From: Pseudomonadota bacterium
Lineage (GTDB): Bacteria > Pseudomonadota > Alphaproteobacteria > Caulobacterales > Caulobacteraceae
Length of the DNA stretch: 64,000 nucleotides
Assembly (NCBI GenBank): GCA_023433585.1
Contig: JAEZCL010000008.1
Location: 10,199 to 74,198, forward strand
Direction: 5' to 3'
Numbering within the stretch: the first letter of the stretch is position 1; each line of letters starts with the position of its first letter. This document shows, one piece after another, positions 43,941 to 53,787 of this stretch. The notes beneath the pieces are model-generated. The model saw only the letters and a program-made list of their open reading frames with translations. It had not been told where the DNA came from and did not search any database. The position numbers were made by a program, and so were the translations under genes.

Positions 43941-45122
43941 ATGACTGAAGGGGTCCTGTCGGGAATCTGCGTGCTCGACTTCGGGCGGTTCGTGGCCGGC
44001 CCCTTCTGTGCGGCGCTCCTGGGCGACCTGGGCGCTGACGTGATCCGGATCGAACGGCCCGGCGGCGGCGAGGATCGCCATATCTATCCGGTGACCGAGG
44101 CGCAGGAGGGCGCCCTGTTCCTGCAGATGAACCGCAACAAGCGCAGCCTGGCTCTGGACCTCAAGGCGCCGGAAGCCCCGGACATCATGCGGCGTCTGGT
44201 CGAGTGTTCGGGGGTCGTGATCGCGAACCTGCCCGAAGCCGGCCTGCGCGACCTCGGGCTGGACTATGCGAGCCTCAGGCGCATCCGCGAGGACGTGATC
44301 CTCACCGCCATTTCCGCTTTCGGAAAGACCGGTCCCTACGCGGCCAAGGTCGGTTTCGACAGCATGGGGCAGGCCATGTCCGGTTCCGCCTATCTGTCCG
44401 GCTTCGATGTGCCGACCAAATCCTACGCCTCGTGGGTCGACCTCGCCACAGCCGCCTTCGCCGCCTTCGGAACGCTCGCCGCCATTCATGAGCGGAGCCG
44501 CACCGGACAGGGCCAGGAAGTGGGGGCCAGCCTTCTGGCGTCGGCGCTCACGGTGATGAATTTCCCCCTGATCGAAGAGGCCCTGGCGGGTGTCGGGCGC
44601 GGCCGCAAGGGCAATCAGGGCCAGTCCGGCGGCCCGGCCGACATCTTTCAGGCGGATGACGGCTGGATCGCCGTTCAGGTTATCAGTGATCCGATCTTCC
44701 GGCGCTGGGCCCGGCTGATGGGCGAACCTTGCTGGCTTGAGGACGCCCGGTTCGCCAGCGACGCGGCCCGCGCGGTCAATGCCGATCCCAGTGCGCGCAT
44801 GGCGGAGTGGTGCCGCACGCGCTCCGTAGAAGACGCCCTGACGGAACTGGCCGCCGCCCGCATCCCGGCCGCCCCGGTTCTGTCCCCGGCCGAGGTCCTG
44901 GCCCATCCGCAGATGGAGGCGGGCGGCTTCTTCGAGGCGATGGACTATCCGGGCGCGCCGCGACCCGCGCCGCTGGTGCTCAAGGCTGTCGAGATGTCGG
45001 CCACGCCGCCGCGACTTCACACCCGCGCGCCGATGGCGGGTGAGCATACTGAACAGATTCTGGGCGAACTCGGCTTCACGCCGAAGGAGGTCGAGGGCCT
45101 GCGCTCCAGAGCGGTCATTTGA
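43941..45122 (+). CDS. CaiB/BaiF (class III) CoA-transferase, 393 aa
   Basis: Interlocked-dimer CoA-transferase family. The N-terminus has LDFGRFVAGPFCAALLGDLGADVIRIE segments (split at natural loops), MNRNKRSLALDLK, and the catalytic Asp is in YASWVDLATAAF near residue 160. It exchanges CoA between two acids and avoids ATP use; a beta-oxidation product could prime the incoming acid. ATG 43941 follows GCAGGAGACG. The next gene begins at TTG overlapping the stop by 4 bp. Confidence 0.9.
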   Translation: MTEGVLSGICVLDFGRFVAGPFCAALLGDLGADVIRIERPGGGEDRHIYPVTEAQEGALFLQMNRNKRSLALDLKAPEAPDIMRRLVECSGVVIANLPEAGLRDLGLDYASLRRIREDVILTAISAFGKTGPYAAKVGFDSMGQAMSGSAYLSGFDVPTKSYASWVDLATAAFAAFGTLAAIHERSRTGQGQEVGASLLASALTVMNFPLIEEALAGVGRGRKGNQGQSGGPADIFQADDGWIAVQVISDPIFRRWARLMGEPCWLEDARFASDAARAVNADPSARMAEWCRTRSVEDALTELAAARIPAAPVLSPAEVLAHPQMEAGGFFEAMDYPGAPRPAPLVLKAVEMSATPPRLHTRAPMAGEHTEQILGELGFTPKEVEGLRSRAVI

Positions 45123-46081
45123 CGGTCGTGGCCGACAGCCCCCAGACCGCCGTGTCGATTCCGAGGCCCCTGGCCGATTTCGGCGGTCGCGCGCCGTCCG
45201 CGCCGGACTGGTTCCGCCGGGCGCTGGCCCAACGTCCGGAGCCGCATTTCGTGACGGTGGACGGGACGGCGATTGAAACCCTCACCTGGGGCCGGGAAGG
45301 GGCGCCGGGGCTTATGCTGCTCCACGGCCTGGGCGGTCATGCCGATTGGTGGAGCTTCATCGCGCCCTTCTTCGCCGAAACCCACCGCGTGACCGCGCTG
45401 TCGTGGTCCGGCATGGGCCGGTCAGGCTGGCGTCCACGTTACGACTACGCGACCTACGGCCGCGAGATCGGCGCTGTCGCGGAGGCCTGCGGCCTGGCGG
45501 CGTCCGGTCGTGCGCCGGTCGTGATCGGTCATTCGTTCGGCGGGGGACCACTTATCCATGCGGCGGCCCAGACGCCCGAGCATATCGGGGGCGTCATCCT
45601 GCTCGACTGCTATTTCAAGCTGGCGGATGACAGTCTCGGCGGTCGAAGCGATGCGCGACATCGCCTTTACCCCAGCCAGGCCGAGGCCCTGATGCGGTTC
45701 CGGTTCTCGCCGCCCCAGACCTGCTCCAACCTCTTTGTGGCCGATTACATCGCCCGTCGTTCGTTGTGCGAAACCGACGGCGGCTGGACCTGGCGTTTCG
45801 ACCCGGCTCTGCGCGCCAAGCTTGAGATGGAACGCCTTGAGCCGCACCTGGCCCGCCTCAGCCGGCCTGTGGCCCTCATGGCCGGTGATCGCTCAAGTCT
45901 CGTCACCGAATCGTTCCGGGCCGCCATAGCTCCGCTGATCGACCGGGCTCTGCCCTGGATTCTCATACCCGACGCCGATCATCATGTGATGATCGACCAG
46001 CCGCTCGCCCTGGTCGCCGCCCTGCGCGGGCTGCTCAGCGCATGGCCGGAAGGCGCTGGTCACTCCTCCCCGCCTCTCTGA
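45119..46081 (+). CDS. Alpha/beta hydrolase, 320 aa
   Basis: Nucleophile elbow [11 protein letters not shown] (Ser near residue 140), oxyanion segment [12 protein letters not shown] and catalytic His in [11 protein letters not shown]. It could hydrolyse an ester, a thioester or a 1,3-diketone carbon bond; within a CoA operon ring or side-chain cleavage is conceivable but unproven. The start TTG 45119 overlaps the CoA-transferase stop (TTGA); GTG 45128 is the alternative. A thiolase follows after 11 bp. Confidence 0.85.
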   Translation: MTVVADSPQTAVSIPRPLADFGGRAPSAPDWFRRALAQRPEPHFVTVDGTAIETLTWGREGAPGLMLLHGLGGHADWWSFIAPFFAETHRVTALSWSGMGRSGWRPRYDYATYGREIGAVAEACGLAASGRAPVVIGHSFGGGPLIHAAAQTPEHIGGVILLDCYFKLADDSLGGRSDARHRLYPSQAEALMRFRFSPPQTCSNLFVADYIARRSLCETDGGWTWRFDPALRAKLEMERLEPHLARLSRPVALMAGDRSSLVTESFRAAIAPLIDRALPWILIPDADHHVMIDQPLALVAALRGLLSAWPEGAGHSSPPL

Positions 46082-46092
46082 GGAAAACCCGC

Positions 46093-47277
46093 ATGCGCGA
46101 AGCCGTCATCGTCTCCTACGCCCGCACCGGGCTGGCCAAGTCCGGTCGCGGCGGTTTCAACGCCACTCACGGAGCCGCGCTTGCGGGCCATGCGATTCGT
46201 CATGCGGTCGCCCGCGCCGGGGTCGCGCCTGACGCGGTCGAGGACGTGGTGCTGGGGTGCGGATTTCCCGAGGGCGCGACGGGGCGCAATGTCGCGCGCG
46301 CCGCCGCCTTGTGGGCCGGCCTCTCGGTCTCGACCGCCGGCCAGACCGTCAACCGTTTCTGCGCCTCGGGCCTTCAGGCTCTCGCGCATGCGACCGCGAA
46401 CGTCGAGCGCGAAGGCGTGGACGTGGTCGTGGCGGGAGGGGTGGAGTCCATATCCCTGGTGCAACTGGGCGGGCTCAACACCCGGAACTGGACGGAAGAC
46501 GTCCTCTTGCGGACCTACCCGGGCCTGTGGGCGCCCATGATCGAGACCGCCGAGACCGTCGCCGAACGATATGGCGTGACGCGTGAAGCGCAGGACATCT
46601 ACGCTCTGGAATCCCAACGCCGCACCGCCCGCGCCCAGGCCGACGGCCTGTTCGCCGATGAGATCGCCCCCATGACGGTGCGCATGATCCGCCGGGACAA
46701 GCTGACGGGCGAGGAGCACACGGTCGAAGGCGTGGTCGATGGCGACGAATGCAACCGACCGGACACAACCCTCGAAGGTCTCGCGGCCCTGGCGCCGGCG
46801 ATCCCCTCAGGCCGCACGATCACCGCCGGCAACGCCTCGCAGTTCTCGGACGGCGGGGCCGCGCTCGTCGTCATGGAAAAGCGGGCGGCGGTTCGCGCCG
46901 GGCTCGACCCGCTGGGGCGGCTGCGGGGGTTCGCCGTGGCGGGCTGTGAACCGGATGAAATGGGCGTCGGGCCCGTGTTGGCCGTTCCCCGCCTGCTGAA
47001 ACGTCACGGGCTGACGGTTGACGACATCGACCTGTGGGAGCTCAACGAAGCCTTCGCGTCCCAGTGCCTCTACTGCCGCGACGCACTCGGGATCGACCCG
47101 GAGCGGTTCAACGTCAACGGCGGCGCGATCGCGGTGGGCCATCCCTACGGCATGACCGGCGCGCGTCTGTCCGGCCACCTGCTGATGGAAGGGCGGCGCA
47201 GGGGGAGCAGGCTGGGCGTCGTCACCCTGTGCGTCGGCGGCGGCATGGGCGCTGCGGCCCTGTTCGAGATCTACTAG
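46093..47277 (+). CDS. Thiolase (acetyl-CoA C-acetyltransferase type), 394 aa
   Basis: All thiolase active-site segments are present: [11 protein letters not shown] (nucleophile Cys near residue 92), [16 protein letters not shown] (His) and [14 protein letters not shown] (Cys). ATG 46093 ([17 protein letters not shown]) is the family start; the longer frame reads through the hydrolase end. Last gene of the 40.7-47.3 kb operon; a palindrome-bearing promoter region follows. Confidence 0.92.
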   Translation: MREAVIVSYARTGLAKSGRGGFNATHGAALAGHAIRHAVARAGVAPDAVEDVVLGCGFPEGATGRNVARAAALWAGLSVSTAGQTVNRFCASGLQALAHATANVEREGVDVVVAGGVESISLVQLGGLNTRNWTEDVLLRTYPGLWAPMIETAETVAERYGVTREAQDIYALESQRRTARAQADGLFADEIAPMTVRMIRRDKLTGEEHTVEGVVDGDECNRPDTTLEGLAALAPAIPSGRTITAGNASQFSDGGAALVVMEKRAAVRAGLDPLGRLRGFAVAGCEPDEMGVGPVLAVPRLLKRHGLTVDDIDLWELNEAFASQCLYCRDALGIDPERFNVNGGAIAVGHPYGMTGARLSGHLLMEGRRRGSRLGVVTLCVGGGMGAAALFEIY

Positions 47278-47295
47278 CCGCGATTCCGATCAAGA

Positions 47296-47309
47296 ATCTC
47301 AATTGAGAT
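47296..47309. promoter_or_regulatory. 14 bp perfect palindrome ATCTCAATTGAGAT
   Basis: It lies 68 bp upstream of the acyl-CoA dehydrogenase start and has the shape of an operator. IclR at 48567 or one of the GntR proteins are candidate binders. The CAATTGA core recurs at 20460, 26610, 36694 and 40646. Confidence 0.55.
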
Positions 47310-47376
47310 AACCCATTGCGATATCCGATTTCGCTGTGCAAAATTGAATGGCTGAAAAATTCCTGAGGGACGCCAC

Positions 47377-48531
47377 ATGGACGCCGAGACTTTTGGGCTG
47401 CTGAAAGCGGGCCTGCGCCGCTTCGTCGACGAACGGCTGATACCCGCAGAGGACCAGGTGGAGGCCGAGAACGAAGTGCCGTCCGACATCGTCCAGGAGA
47501 TGCGCGAGATGGGCCTGTTCGGCCTCTCGATCCCCGAGGCGTTCGGCGGGTTGGGACTGGGCATGGCCGAGGAGGCCGCGCTGATGATGGAGCTTGGCCG
47601 CGCCTCGATCGTGTTCCGGTCGGTCATCGGAACGACCGTCGGCATAGGCTCGCAGGGCATCGTCATGGACGGCTCTGACGCTCAGAAGGCGGAGTGGCTG
47701 CCGAGGCTCGCCGGCGGTGAAGCGGTTTCGGCCTTCGCCCTGACGGAACCCGGCGCCGGATCCGACGCGGCTTCCCTGACCACCCGCGCCGATCGGGATG
47801 GCGACGTCTATCGCCTGAACGGGGTCAAGCGCTTCATCACCAATGCTCCGCGCGCCAGCGTCTTCACGGTCATGGCGCGATCAGAGCCGGACATCCCCGG
47901 CGCCGGCGGCATCAGCGCCTTTCTGGTGCCGGCCGACACGCCCGGCATCACCCTGGGCAAGCCCGACAAGAAGATGGGTCAGCGCGGTGCGGTGACCTGC
48001 GACGTGATCTTCGAGGACTGCGTGGTTCCGGCGACCTCCATCATCGGCGGCAAGCCCGGTCGCGGCTTCAAGACGGCCATGAAGGTTCTCGATCGCGGGC
48101 GGCTGCACATGAGCGGCGTGGCCCTGGGCATGGCCCGGCGCCTGATCGAGGAATCCGTCCGATACGCTTGCGAACGCAAGCAGTTCGGACAGCCCATCGG
48201 CGCCTTCCAGCTGGTTCAGGCCATGCTGGCGGACAGCCAGACCGAGCTCTTCGCCGGAACCGCCATGCTCGAGGCCGCCGCGCGGCGTTTCGACCTCGGC
48301 GAACGGGTGAGTCAGGAGGCCGCCTGCTGCAAATATTTCACGACCGAAGCGGTGGGGCGGATCGCGGACCGGGCCGTTCAGATTCATGGCGGCGCCGGCT
48401 ATATGAGTGAATACAAGGTCGAACGTTTTTACCGGGACGTCCGTCTGCTCCGCATCTACGAAGGCACCTCTCAGATCCAGCAGCTTATCATCGCCCGCAG
48501 CATGCTTCGTGAGGCGGGTCTTAGCGTCTAG
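47377..48531 (+). CDS. Acyl-CoA dehydrogenase, 384 aa
   Basis: Single-unit FAD-dependent acyl-CoA dehydrogenase of standard length. FAD/substrate segments FALTEPGAGSDAASL and GVKRFITNAPRASVFTV, helix with RKQFGQPIGAFQLVQ, and the C-terminal catalytic Glu in LLRIYEGTSQIQQLI, so it should be active as a typical short- or branched-chain enzyme. It is followed by the IclR gene after 35 bp on the same strand, an arrangement in which IclR may regulate both itself and this operon. Confidence 0.92.
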   Translation: MDAETFGLLKAGLRRFVDERLIPAEDQVEAENEVPSDIVQEMREMGLFGLSIPEAFGGLGLGMAEEAALMMELGRASIVFRSVIGTTVGIGSQGIVMDGSDAQKAEWLPRLAGGEAVSAFALTEPGAGSDAASLTTRADRDGDVYRLNGVKRFITNAPRASVFTVMARSEPDIPGAGGISAFLVPADTPGITLGKPDKKMGQRGAVTCDVIFEDCVVPATSIIGGKPGRGFKTAMKVLDRGRLHMSGVALGMARRLIEESVRYACERKQFGQPIGAFQLVQAMLADSQTELFAGTAMLEAAARRFDLGERVSQEAACCKYFTTEAVGRIADRAVQIHGGAGYMSEYKVERFYRDVRLLRIYEGTSQIQQLIIARSMLREAGLSV

Positions 48532-48566
48532 GCTGCGGGACACGGGCGGGAGCGACGCGAGGTCAG

Positions 48567-49376
48567 GTGGCCAAGATTTTCGACGAGCGGCTCGATCCCC
48601 TGACGGACGGGCAAGGCGATCGCCAGTTCGTCACGGCCCTGGCGCGCGGGCTGGAAGTTCTGCGCGCGTTCGAGCCCGATGACGGCCCGCTCGGCAACCA
48701 GGAGATCGCCGACAGGACCGGGCTGCCCAGGCCCACGGTCTCGCGTCTCACCCACACCCTGACCGTGCTCGGCTATCTTGAATACCATCCCCGCCAGGCC
48801 AAGTACGCCCTCGGGGCGGCCGTGCTGGCGCTGGGGCTGGCGTGTCGCAGCGCCATCGCCGTACGAGAGGCGGCGCGGCCGCTGATGCGGGCGGCGGCGG
48901 ATGCGCTGGACGCCACCGTGGCGCTGGCGGCGCGCGACCGGCTGTCGATGATCTATCTGGAATTGCACCACGGCCCCTCGACCGCCGCCTTGCGGCTGGA
49001 TGTAGGCGCGCGCGTGCCGGTCGAAAGATCGGCGATCGGCATGGCCTATCTTTACGCCTTGCCGAAGCGTGAACGGGACGTGCTGCTGGAGGCCCTGAAG
49101 CGGCGGGCGCCCGCTGACTGGCACGTCTTGTGCGCCCGTCTCGACCAGGCTTTTGAAGAGATGGAGCGGGACGGCTTCTGTGTCGTGATGGGGCTCTATG
49201 ACCGGTCGGTCCACGCGGTGGGCGTTCCATTGCCCGGCGACGCCGGCGAGAATGTCCATGCCTTGGGCGCCTCGGCGCCCGCCGCCCAGTTCTCCGAAGC
49301 CCGTCTGCGTGCCGAGGCGGGGCCGAAACTCGTTCATCTTGCGGCTGAAACCCTGCGTGCGCGACAAGCCCGCTGA
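48567..49376 (+). CDS. IclR-family transcriptional regulator, 269 aa
   Basis: N-terminal winged helix at residues 25-85 (TALARGLEVLRAFEP; NQEIADRTGLPRPTVSRLTHTLTVLGYL, cut by its turn) and C-terminal effector domain (RSAIGMAYLYALP, the AALRLDVGARVPV strand). GTG 48567 is the start. IclR proteins commonly control aromatic and dicarboxylate catabolism. It stands between the acyl-CoA dehydrogenase and the methylsuccinyl-CoA operon, so it probably responds to an intermediate of that route. Confidence 0.9.
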   Translation: MAKIFDERLDPLTDGQGDRQFVTALARGLEVLRAFEPDDGPLGNQEIADRTGLPRPTVSRLTHTLTVLGYLEYHPRQAKYALGAAVLALGLACRSAIAVREAARPLMRAAADALDATVALAARDRLSMIYLELHHGPSTAALRLDVGARVPVERSAIGMAYLYALPKRERDVLLEALKRRAPADWHVLCARLDQAFEEMERDGFCVVMGLYDRSVHAVGVPLPGDAGENVHALGASAPAAQFSEARLRAEAGPKLVHLAAETLRARQAR

Positions 49377-49455
49377 CATGGCCGCCCATCTCCACAGACC
49401 CATTCCGCATTGCGAAATCAATTCTATTCCTATAACTCAATAGAAGGAGGCGCTC

Positions 49456-50226
49456 ATGTCACTCATTCTGTTCGAGCGACCGCGCGACCATGTCGCGCTG
49501 CTTCGCATCAATCGTCCCGAGGTCCGAAACGCCCTCAGCCTGCCGGTGCGGCAAGAGCTGGCCGCGCACATCACCGCGCTGTCGGCGGATTCCGACATCC
49601 GGGCCATCGTCATCACCGGAGACGAAAAGGCGTTCGCCTCGGGCGCGGACCTGGGCGAGCTTGCTCGGCGCAAGGTCATCGATCCTTCGTTCCAGGCGTC
49701 ACAGGCCGCGTGGAAGGCGATCGAGGCCTGTCCCAAACCGATCATCGCGGCGGTCAACGGCTACGCCCTGGGCGGCGGCTGCGAACTCATGCTTCACTGC
49801 GACATCGTCATTGCGGGCGAAGGCGCCAAGGTCGGGCAGCCCGAGGTGAAGGTCGGCATCATGCCCGGCGCGGGCGGCACCCAGAGGTTCGTCAGGGCCG
49901 CGGGCGTCTACAAGGCCATGCGCTGGCTGTTGACCGGAGACATGCTGGATGCGGCCACGGCCCATGACATCGGCATCGTCTCCGAGGTGACGCCTGACAC
50001 GGCCGTTCTGGATCACGCCCTGGATCTCGCCGCCAAAATCGCGGCCCTGCCGCCCCTGGCCGTGGCCGCCAGCAAGGAAGTGGTCGCCCTCGGCGCCGAC
50101 GCGCCGCTGTCGACGGCTCTGGCGCTGGAGCGCAAGGCCTTCCAGTTGCTGTTCGCCACGGAAGACCGGATGGAGGGCATCAACGCCTTCCTCGAGAAAC
50201 GCGCGCCCGCGTTCAAGGGGCGCTGA
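49456..50226 (+). CDS. Enoyl-CoA hydratase (PaaF-like), 256 aa
   Basis: Both hydratase glutamates are in place: GGGCELMLHCD and VGQPEVKVGIMPGAGGTQR. Oxyanion segment KAFASGADLGEL. It hydrates a trans-2-enoyl-CoA such as a dicarboxylyl enoyl-CoA. AGAAGGAGG precedes ATG 49456. The hydroxyacyl-CoA dehydrogenase starts 1 bp after the stop, so this is the head of the operon that runs to the CitE-like lyase. Confidence 0.93.
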   Translation: MSLILFERPRDHVALLRINRPEVRNALSLPVRQELAAHITALSADSDIRAIVITGDEKAFASGADLGELARRKVIDPSFQASQAAWKAIEACPKPIIAAVNGYALGGGCELMLHCDIVIAGEGAKVGQPEVKVGIMPGAGGTQRFVRAAGVYKAMRWLLTGDMLDAATAHDIGIVSEVTPDTAVLDHALDLAAKIAALPPLAVAASKEVVALGADAPLSTALALERKAFQLLFATEDRMEGINAFLEKRAPAFKGR

Positions 50227-50227
50227 G

Positions 50228-51718
50228 ATGAGCGCGCCTCACGTTATCGGCGTGGTCGGGGCCGGCGCCATGGGTGCCGGCATCGCCCAGACCGCCTTGA
50301 TCGCAGGTCTCAGGACCATCCTGTTCGATCAGAACCCGGACGTGCTCGCGCGCGCCGCCGCCGACATCCACGCCCGCATCGACCGTCTGGTGGAGAAGGG
50401 GCGGATCGGCGCCGACATGGCCGAAGCCGCGAAAAGCCGTCTCGTGCTCGCAGAGAACCTCGAGGCCCTCGCGCCATGCGGGCTGATCATTGAGGCCATC
50501 ATCGAGCGGCTGGACGCCAAGCAGGCCCTGTTCGAGGCGCTGGAGGCCGTCGCCGCCGACGACGCCGTCCTGGCCACCAATACATCGTCCCTGTCGGTCG
50601 CCGCCCTGGCCCGCGACTGCCGCCGTCCAGACAGGATCTGCGGGCTGCATTTCTTCAACCCTGTTCCGCTGATGAAGCTGGTCGAGGTGATCGAGGCCCC
50701 GGCGACCTCGCCCGAAGCTTTCGACTGCGCCTGGAGCTTCGCCCTGGCCATCGGTAAGACCCCTGTGCGGGTCAAGGACGGCCCCGGCTTCCTGGTCAAT
50801 CTCGGCGGACGCGCCTACACGACCGAAGCGTTGCACATCCGCCATGAGGGGGGCGCGGACGAGGCGACCATAGACCACATCATGCGCAAGGCCGCCGGCT
50901 TCCGCATGGGTCCCTTCGAGTTGATGGATCTGACCGGCATCGACGTGAACTTCCCCGCCAACACGTTCATCTGGCAGGGCTACATGCAGGATCCGCGTCT
51001 GAAGACGACGCCGCAGCACGAGCTCCTGTTCAACGCCCGGCGCTTCGGCCGCAAGACCGGACAGGGTTTCCATGCCTATGACGGGGCCTCGACGAAGCTT
51101 TCAGCCCCGCCCTCAATCCCGTCGGTCGACGACGGCGAGACCGGTCTGGAGGCGGTGATCGCCGAACCTGGTCTCGGCCTAGAGGCGCTGGCGTCACGCG
51201 GGCTGCGTGTTTGCGAGGACAATGGACGCTGTCCTCTGCTCGTGGCGCCCGTCGGAGAGGATGCGACGGCGGCGGCCGTGCGGCTCGGCCTGGATCCGCG
51301 CCGCGTCGTCGCCATCGATCTTTACGGCCTGTCACGCGGCCTCGTCACCCTTATGGCGCCTCCCGGCGGTGATAAGGCCCCGGTCGTGGCCGAATGGCTT
51401 GCCGCCCGCGGACTGGAGACGGTCGTGATCCGCGACTGCCCCGGCTTTGTCGCACCTCGCATCCTCGCCGCCATCGCCAATCTCGGATGTGAAATGGTCC
51501 AGATCGGGGTCGGCGGTCCGGATGACGTCGACCTGGCCATGACGCTGGGCCTCAACTATCCGGCGGGCCCGCTGGCGCTCACCGAGGCGATCGGCCCCAG
51601 GGCCGTCCTGCGCACGCTCGAGACGCTTCAGCGCCTCACCGGATCGGACCGCTACAGGCCGAGCCAGTGGCTGCGCCGGCGCGCCCTGCTTGACCTTCCC
51701 ATGAAGACGCCTGACTGA
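50228..51718 (+). CDS. 3-hydroxyacyl-CoA dehydrogenase (PaaH-like, with duplicated C-terminal domain), 496 aa
   Basis: N-terminal NAD domain with GVVGAGAMGAGIAQTA, catalytic His in GLHFFNPVPLMKLVE near residue 140, first helical domain GFLVNLGGRAYTTEAL, and a second C-terminal helical domain after residue 390 (GFVAPRILAAIANLGCEM). This two-lobed length is that of PaaH/PaaC enzymes that oxidise 3-hydroxyadipyl-CoA in phenylacetate breakdown. A 3-hydroxy (methyl)adipyl-CoA substrate would fit the downstream genes. CaiB follows after 9 bp. Confidence 0.92.
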   Translation: MSAPHVIGVVGAGAMGAGIAQTALIAGLRTILFDQNPDVLARAAADIHARIDRLVEKGRIGADMAEAAKSRLVLAENLEALAPCGLIIEAIIERLDAKQALFEALEAVAADDAVLATNTSSLSVAALARDCRRPDRICGLHFFNPVPLMKLVEVIEAPATSPEAFDCAWSFALAIGKTPVRVKDGPGFLVNLGGRAYTTEALHIRHEGGADEATIDHIMRKAAGFRMGPFELMDLTGIDVNFPANTFIWQGYMQDPRLKTTPQHELLFNARRFGRKTGQGFHAYDGASTKLSAPPSIPSVDDGETGLEAVIAEPGLGLEALASRGLRVCEDNGRCPLLVAPVGEDATAAAVRLGLDPRRVVAIDLYGLSRGLVTLMAPPGGDKAPVVAEWLAARGLETVVIRDCPGFVAPRILAAIANLGCEMVQIGVGGPDDVDLAMTLGLNYPAGPLALTEAIGPRAVLRTLETLQRLTGSDRYRPSQWLRRRALLDLPMKTPD

Positions 51719-51727
51719 GGCCGCGCC

Positions 51728-52951
51728 ATGTACGATCTTCTCAAGGGGCTTCGCGTGGTGGAGGCGGCGGCGTTCATCGCCGGCCCTTCCTGCGGCCTGC
51801 ATCTGGCTCAGATGGGCGCCGAGGTGATCCGCATCGACAATCTGGGCGGCGGTCCCGATTTTCACCGGTGGCCACGCGCGACGACGGGCGAAAGCCTCTA
51901 TTGGGAAGGGCTCAACAAGGCCAAGAAATCCGTGGCCCTGAATCTTTCTCGGCCGGAAGGACGCGAACTGGCGATCGCCATCGCCTGCGCGCCGGGCGAG
52001 AACGCGGGCCTGTTCGTGACCAATTTTCCGGCCAGGGGCTTTCTCGCCTACGAGACCCTCAAGGCCCGACGCGACGACCTGATCTGTGCGAGGATCATGG
52101 GCTGGCCCGATGGTCGTTCGGCGGTCGATTACACCGTCAACAGCGCCGTGGGCGTGCCGATGATGACGGGTCCGGTCGAAAGCGCGGCGCCGGTCAATCA
52201 CGTTCTGCCGGCCTGGGACCTGTTGACCGGGGCCTATGCGGCTTTCGCCCTGCTGTCGGCGGAACGCGCCCGGCGCGCCGACGGTCAGGGGCGCGAGGTG
52301 CGCGTGCCTCTGTCGGACATGGCGGTCTGGAGCCTGGGGGCGCTGGGCCAGATCGCCGAGACGACGCTCTCCGGCCAGGACCGCCCCCGGACGGGCAACG
52401 ACCTTTTCGGCGCTTTCGGTCGAGACTTCGTAACCCAGGACGGCCGCCGCCTGATGATCGTGGCCATCACGCCGCGCCAGTGGGCTGGCCTGGTCGAGGC
52501 CCTGGAGATCGGGCCCGCCGTCTCGGCCGTCGAGGCCGCCCGGGGGGTGGCCTTCACCGAGGATGAAGGTCTGAGATTTGTCCATCGTGACGCGCTTGTC
52601 CCCTTGGTCGAGGCTGCTGTCGTCCGTCTGCCGGCCGCAGAGCTGGAGCGGCGTTTCGACGCCCATGGCGTCTGCTGGTCTCATTACCGGACGCTTTCGG
52701 AAGCCCTTCGGGACGAACCTGCCTTCTCCGAGGCCAATCCTCTCCTGTCCCTGAAAAATCATGCTTCAGGCGCCTATCTGACGCCGGACGCCGCCGCGAC
52801 GCTTTCCGGAGCCGAGCGCCAGGCCGAGGGTTCAGCTCCGGTTCTTGGCCAGGACACCGAGGCGGTTCTGACTGACGTCGTCGGTCTCAGCGGAGCCGAA
52901 ATCGCGCGTCTTTGCGATGCTGGGGTGATCGCGCCGGAGAGATCGGCATGA
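51728..52951 (+). CDS. CaiB/BaiF CoA-transferase, candidate mesaconyl-CoA or dicarboxylate CoA-transferase, 407 aa
   Basis: Class III CoA-transferase fold: RVVEAAAFIAGPSCG, AEVIRIDNLGGG, GLNKAKKSVALNL, and the catalytic Asp in LPAWDLLTGAYAAF near residue 160. The Chloroflexus mesaconyl-CoA C1-C4 transferase (Mct) and Pseudomonas itaconate CoA-transferase are of this family, and the next genes encode a mesaconyl-C4-CoA-type hydratase, a methylsuccinyl-CoA dehydrogenase and a CitE-like lyase. That context supports, but does not prove, an Mct- or dicarboxylate-type role. The hydratase start overlaps its stop (ATGA). Confidence 0.88.
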   Translation: MYDLLKGLRVVEAAAFIAGPSCGLHLAQMGAEVIRIDNLGGGPDFHRWPRATTGESLYWEGLNKAKKSVALNLSRPEGRELAIAIACAPGENAGLFVTNFPARGFLAYETLKARRDDLICARIMGWPDGRSAVDYTVNSAVGVPMMTGPVESAAPVNHVLPAWDLLTGAYAAFALLSAERARRADGQGREVRVPLSDMAVWSLGALGQIAETTLSGQDRPRTGNDLFGAFGRDFVTQDGRRLMIVAITPRQWAGLVEALEIGPAVSAVEAARGVAFTEDEGLRFVHRDALVPLVEAAVVRLPAAELERRFDAHGVCWSHYRTLSEALRDEPAFSEANPLLSLKNHASGAYLTPDAAATLSGAERQAEGSAPVLGQDTEAVLTDVVGLSGAEIARLCDAGVIAPERSA

Positions 52952-53787
52952 CCAGTGTCTCGCCCGAGGCGTTCGAGACCTGGCGGACCCATATCGGCCG
53001 CACCGAGACCCGTCGTCAGAGACTCGATCTGTCCGCATTGCGCCGCTTCGCCGCCGCAATCGATGCTGATCTCGATGTCGAGCATGCCTGGCCCGCGCTC
53101 GGACACTGGGCCTTTTTCAATGACTTCGCCTCGCGTGCGCAGACGGGCGTCGACGGCCACCCCGTGCGGGGCGGGCTTCTCCCGTCAGTGACGTTGCCGC
53201 GCCGGATGTTCGCATCCGGCGACATCCGCTTTCCGGCGCCGCTGACGGCGGACCGCGAGGCGGATCTGACCCTGACCGTCGCCGATGTCCGGCTGCGCTC
53301 GGGCAAGAGCGGAGACCTCGCCTTCGTCGATGTCGAGCGGCGGATCGCTCAGAACGAGCGGGACTGCGTCGTCGAACGTCAGACCTTTGTCTATCGCGAT
53401 GCGGGCGCGTCCATGCCGGCCGTCGTCCCCACCCCAGACCCGACGGGCGAAACCGGCGACGCGGAGATATGGACGCCGGGCGCTGTCGATCTGTTCAGGT
53501 TTTCCGCCGCCACCGGCAACGCCCATCGCATTCATTACGACGCAGACTACACGCGGAGCGAAGAAGGTTATCCCGACCTGGTGGTGCACGGGCCGTTCAC
53601 CGCCGCGCGGCTGTTCGCCCGCCTGAGCCGTCAGCTGGGGGCGCCGCCGATGCATTTCACCTTTCGCGCCCATGCGCCCCTGATCGTATCTCAACCCATA
53701 AGGCTGGTCCGGGGTGACACTGAACAGGAGGCCTGCGCCGTCAGGTGTGACGGCGTGACGGCGATGACAGCGGAGGGCCGCCCTTGA
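52948..53787 (+). CDS. Mesaconyl-C4-CoA hydratase-like protein (HTD2/Meh family), 279 aa
   Basis: MaoC-related double hotdog of the mesaconyl-C4-CoA hydratase/HTD2 group. Seen are [14 protein letters not shown], the family segment [18 protein letters not shown] (one stretch, shortened at both ends) and the second-domain half site [16 protein letters not shown] with [12 protein letters not shown]. In Chloroflexus, Meh converts mesaconyl-C4-CoA to citramalyl-CoA; Pseudomonas itaconyl-CoA hydratase is a relative. ATG 52948 overlaps the CoA-transferase stop by 4 bp and the next gene's TTG overlaps its own stop, so translation of three genes is coupled. Confidence 0.85.
   Translation: MTSVSPEAFETWRTHIGRTETRRQRLDLSALRRFAAAIDADLDVEHAWPALGHWAFFNDFASRAQTGVDGHPVRGGLLPSVTLPRRMFASGDIRFPAPLTADREADLTLTVADVRLRSGKSGDLAFVDVERRIAQNERDCVVERQTFVYRDAGASMPAVVPTPDPTGETGDAEIWTPGAVDLFRFSAATGNAHRIHYDADYTRSEEGYPDLVVHGPFTAARLFARLSRQLGAPPMHFTFRAHAPLIVSQPIRLVRGDTEQEACAVRCDGVTAMTAEGRP

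Noticed and set aside
43335..45047. A 570-codon minus-strand frame
   Set aside because: It is antisense to a thiolase and a CoA-transferase with complete active sites.
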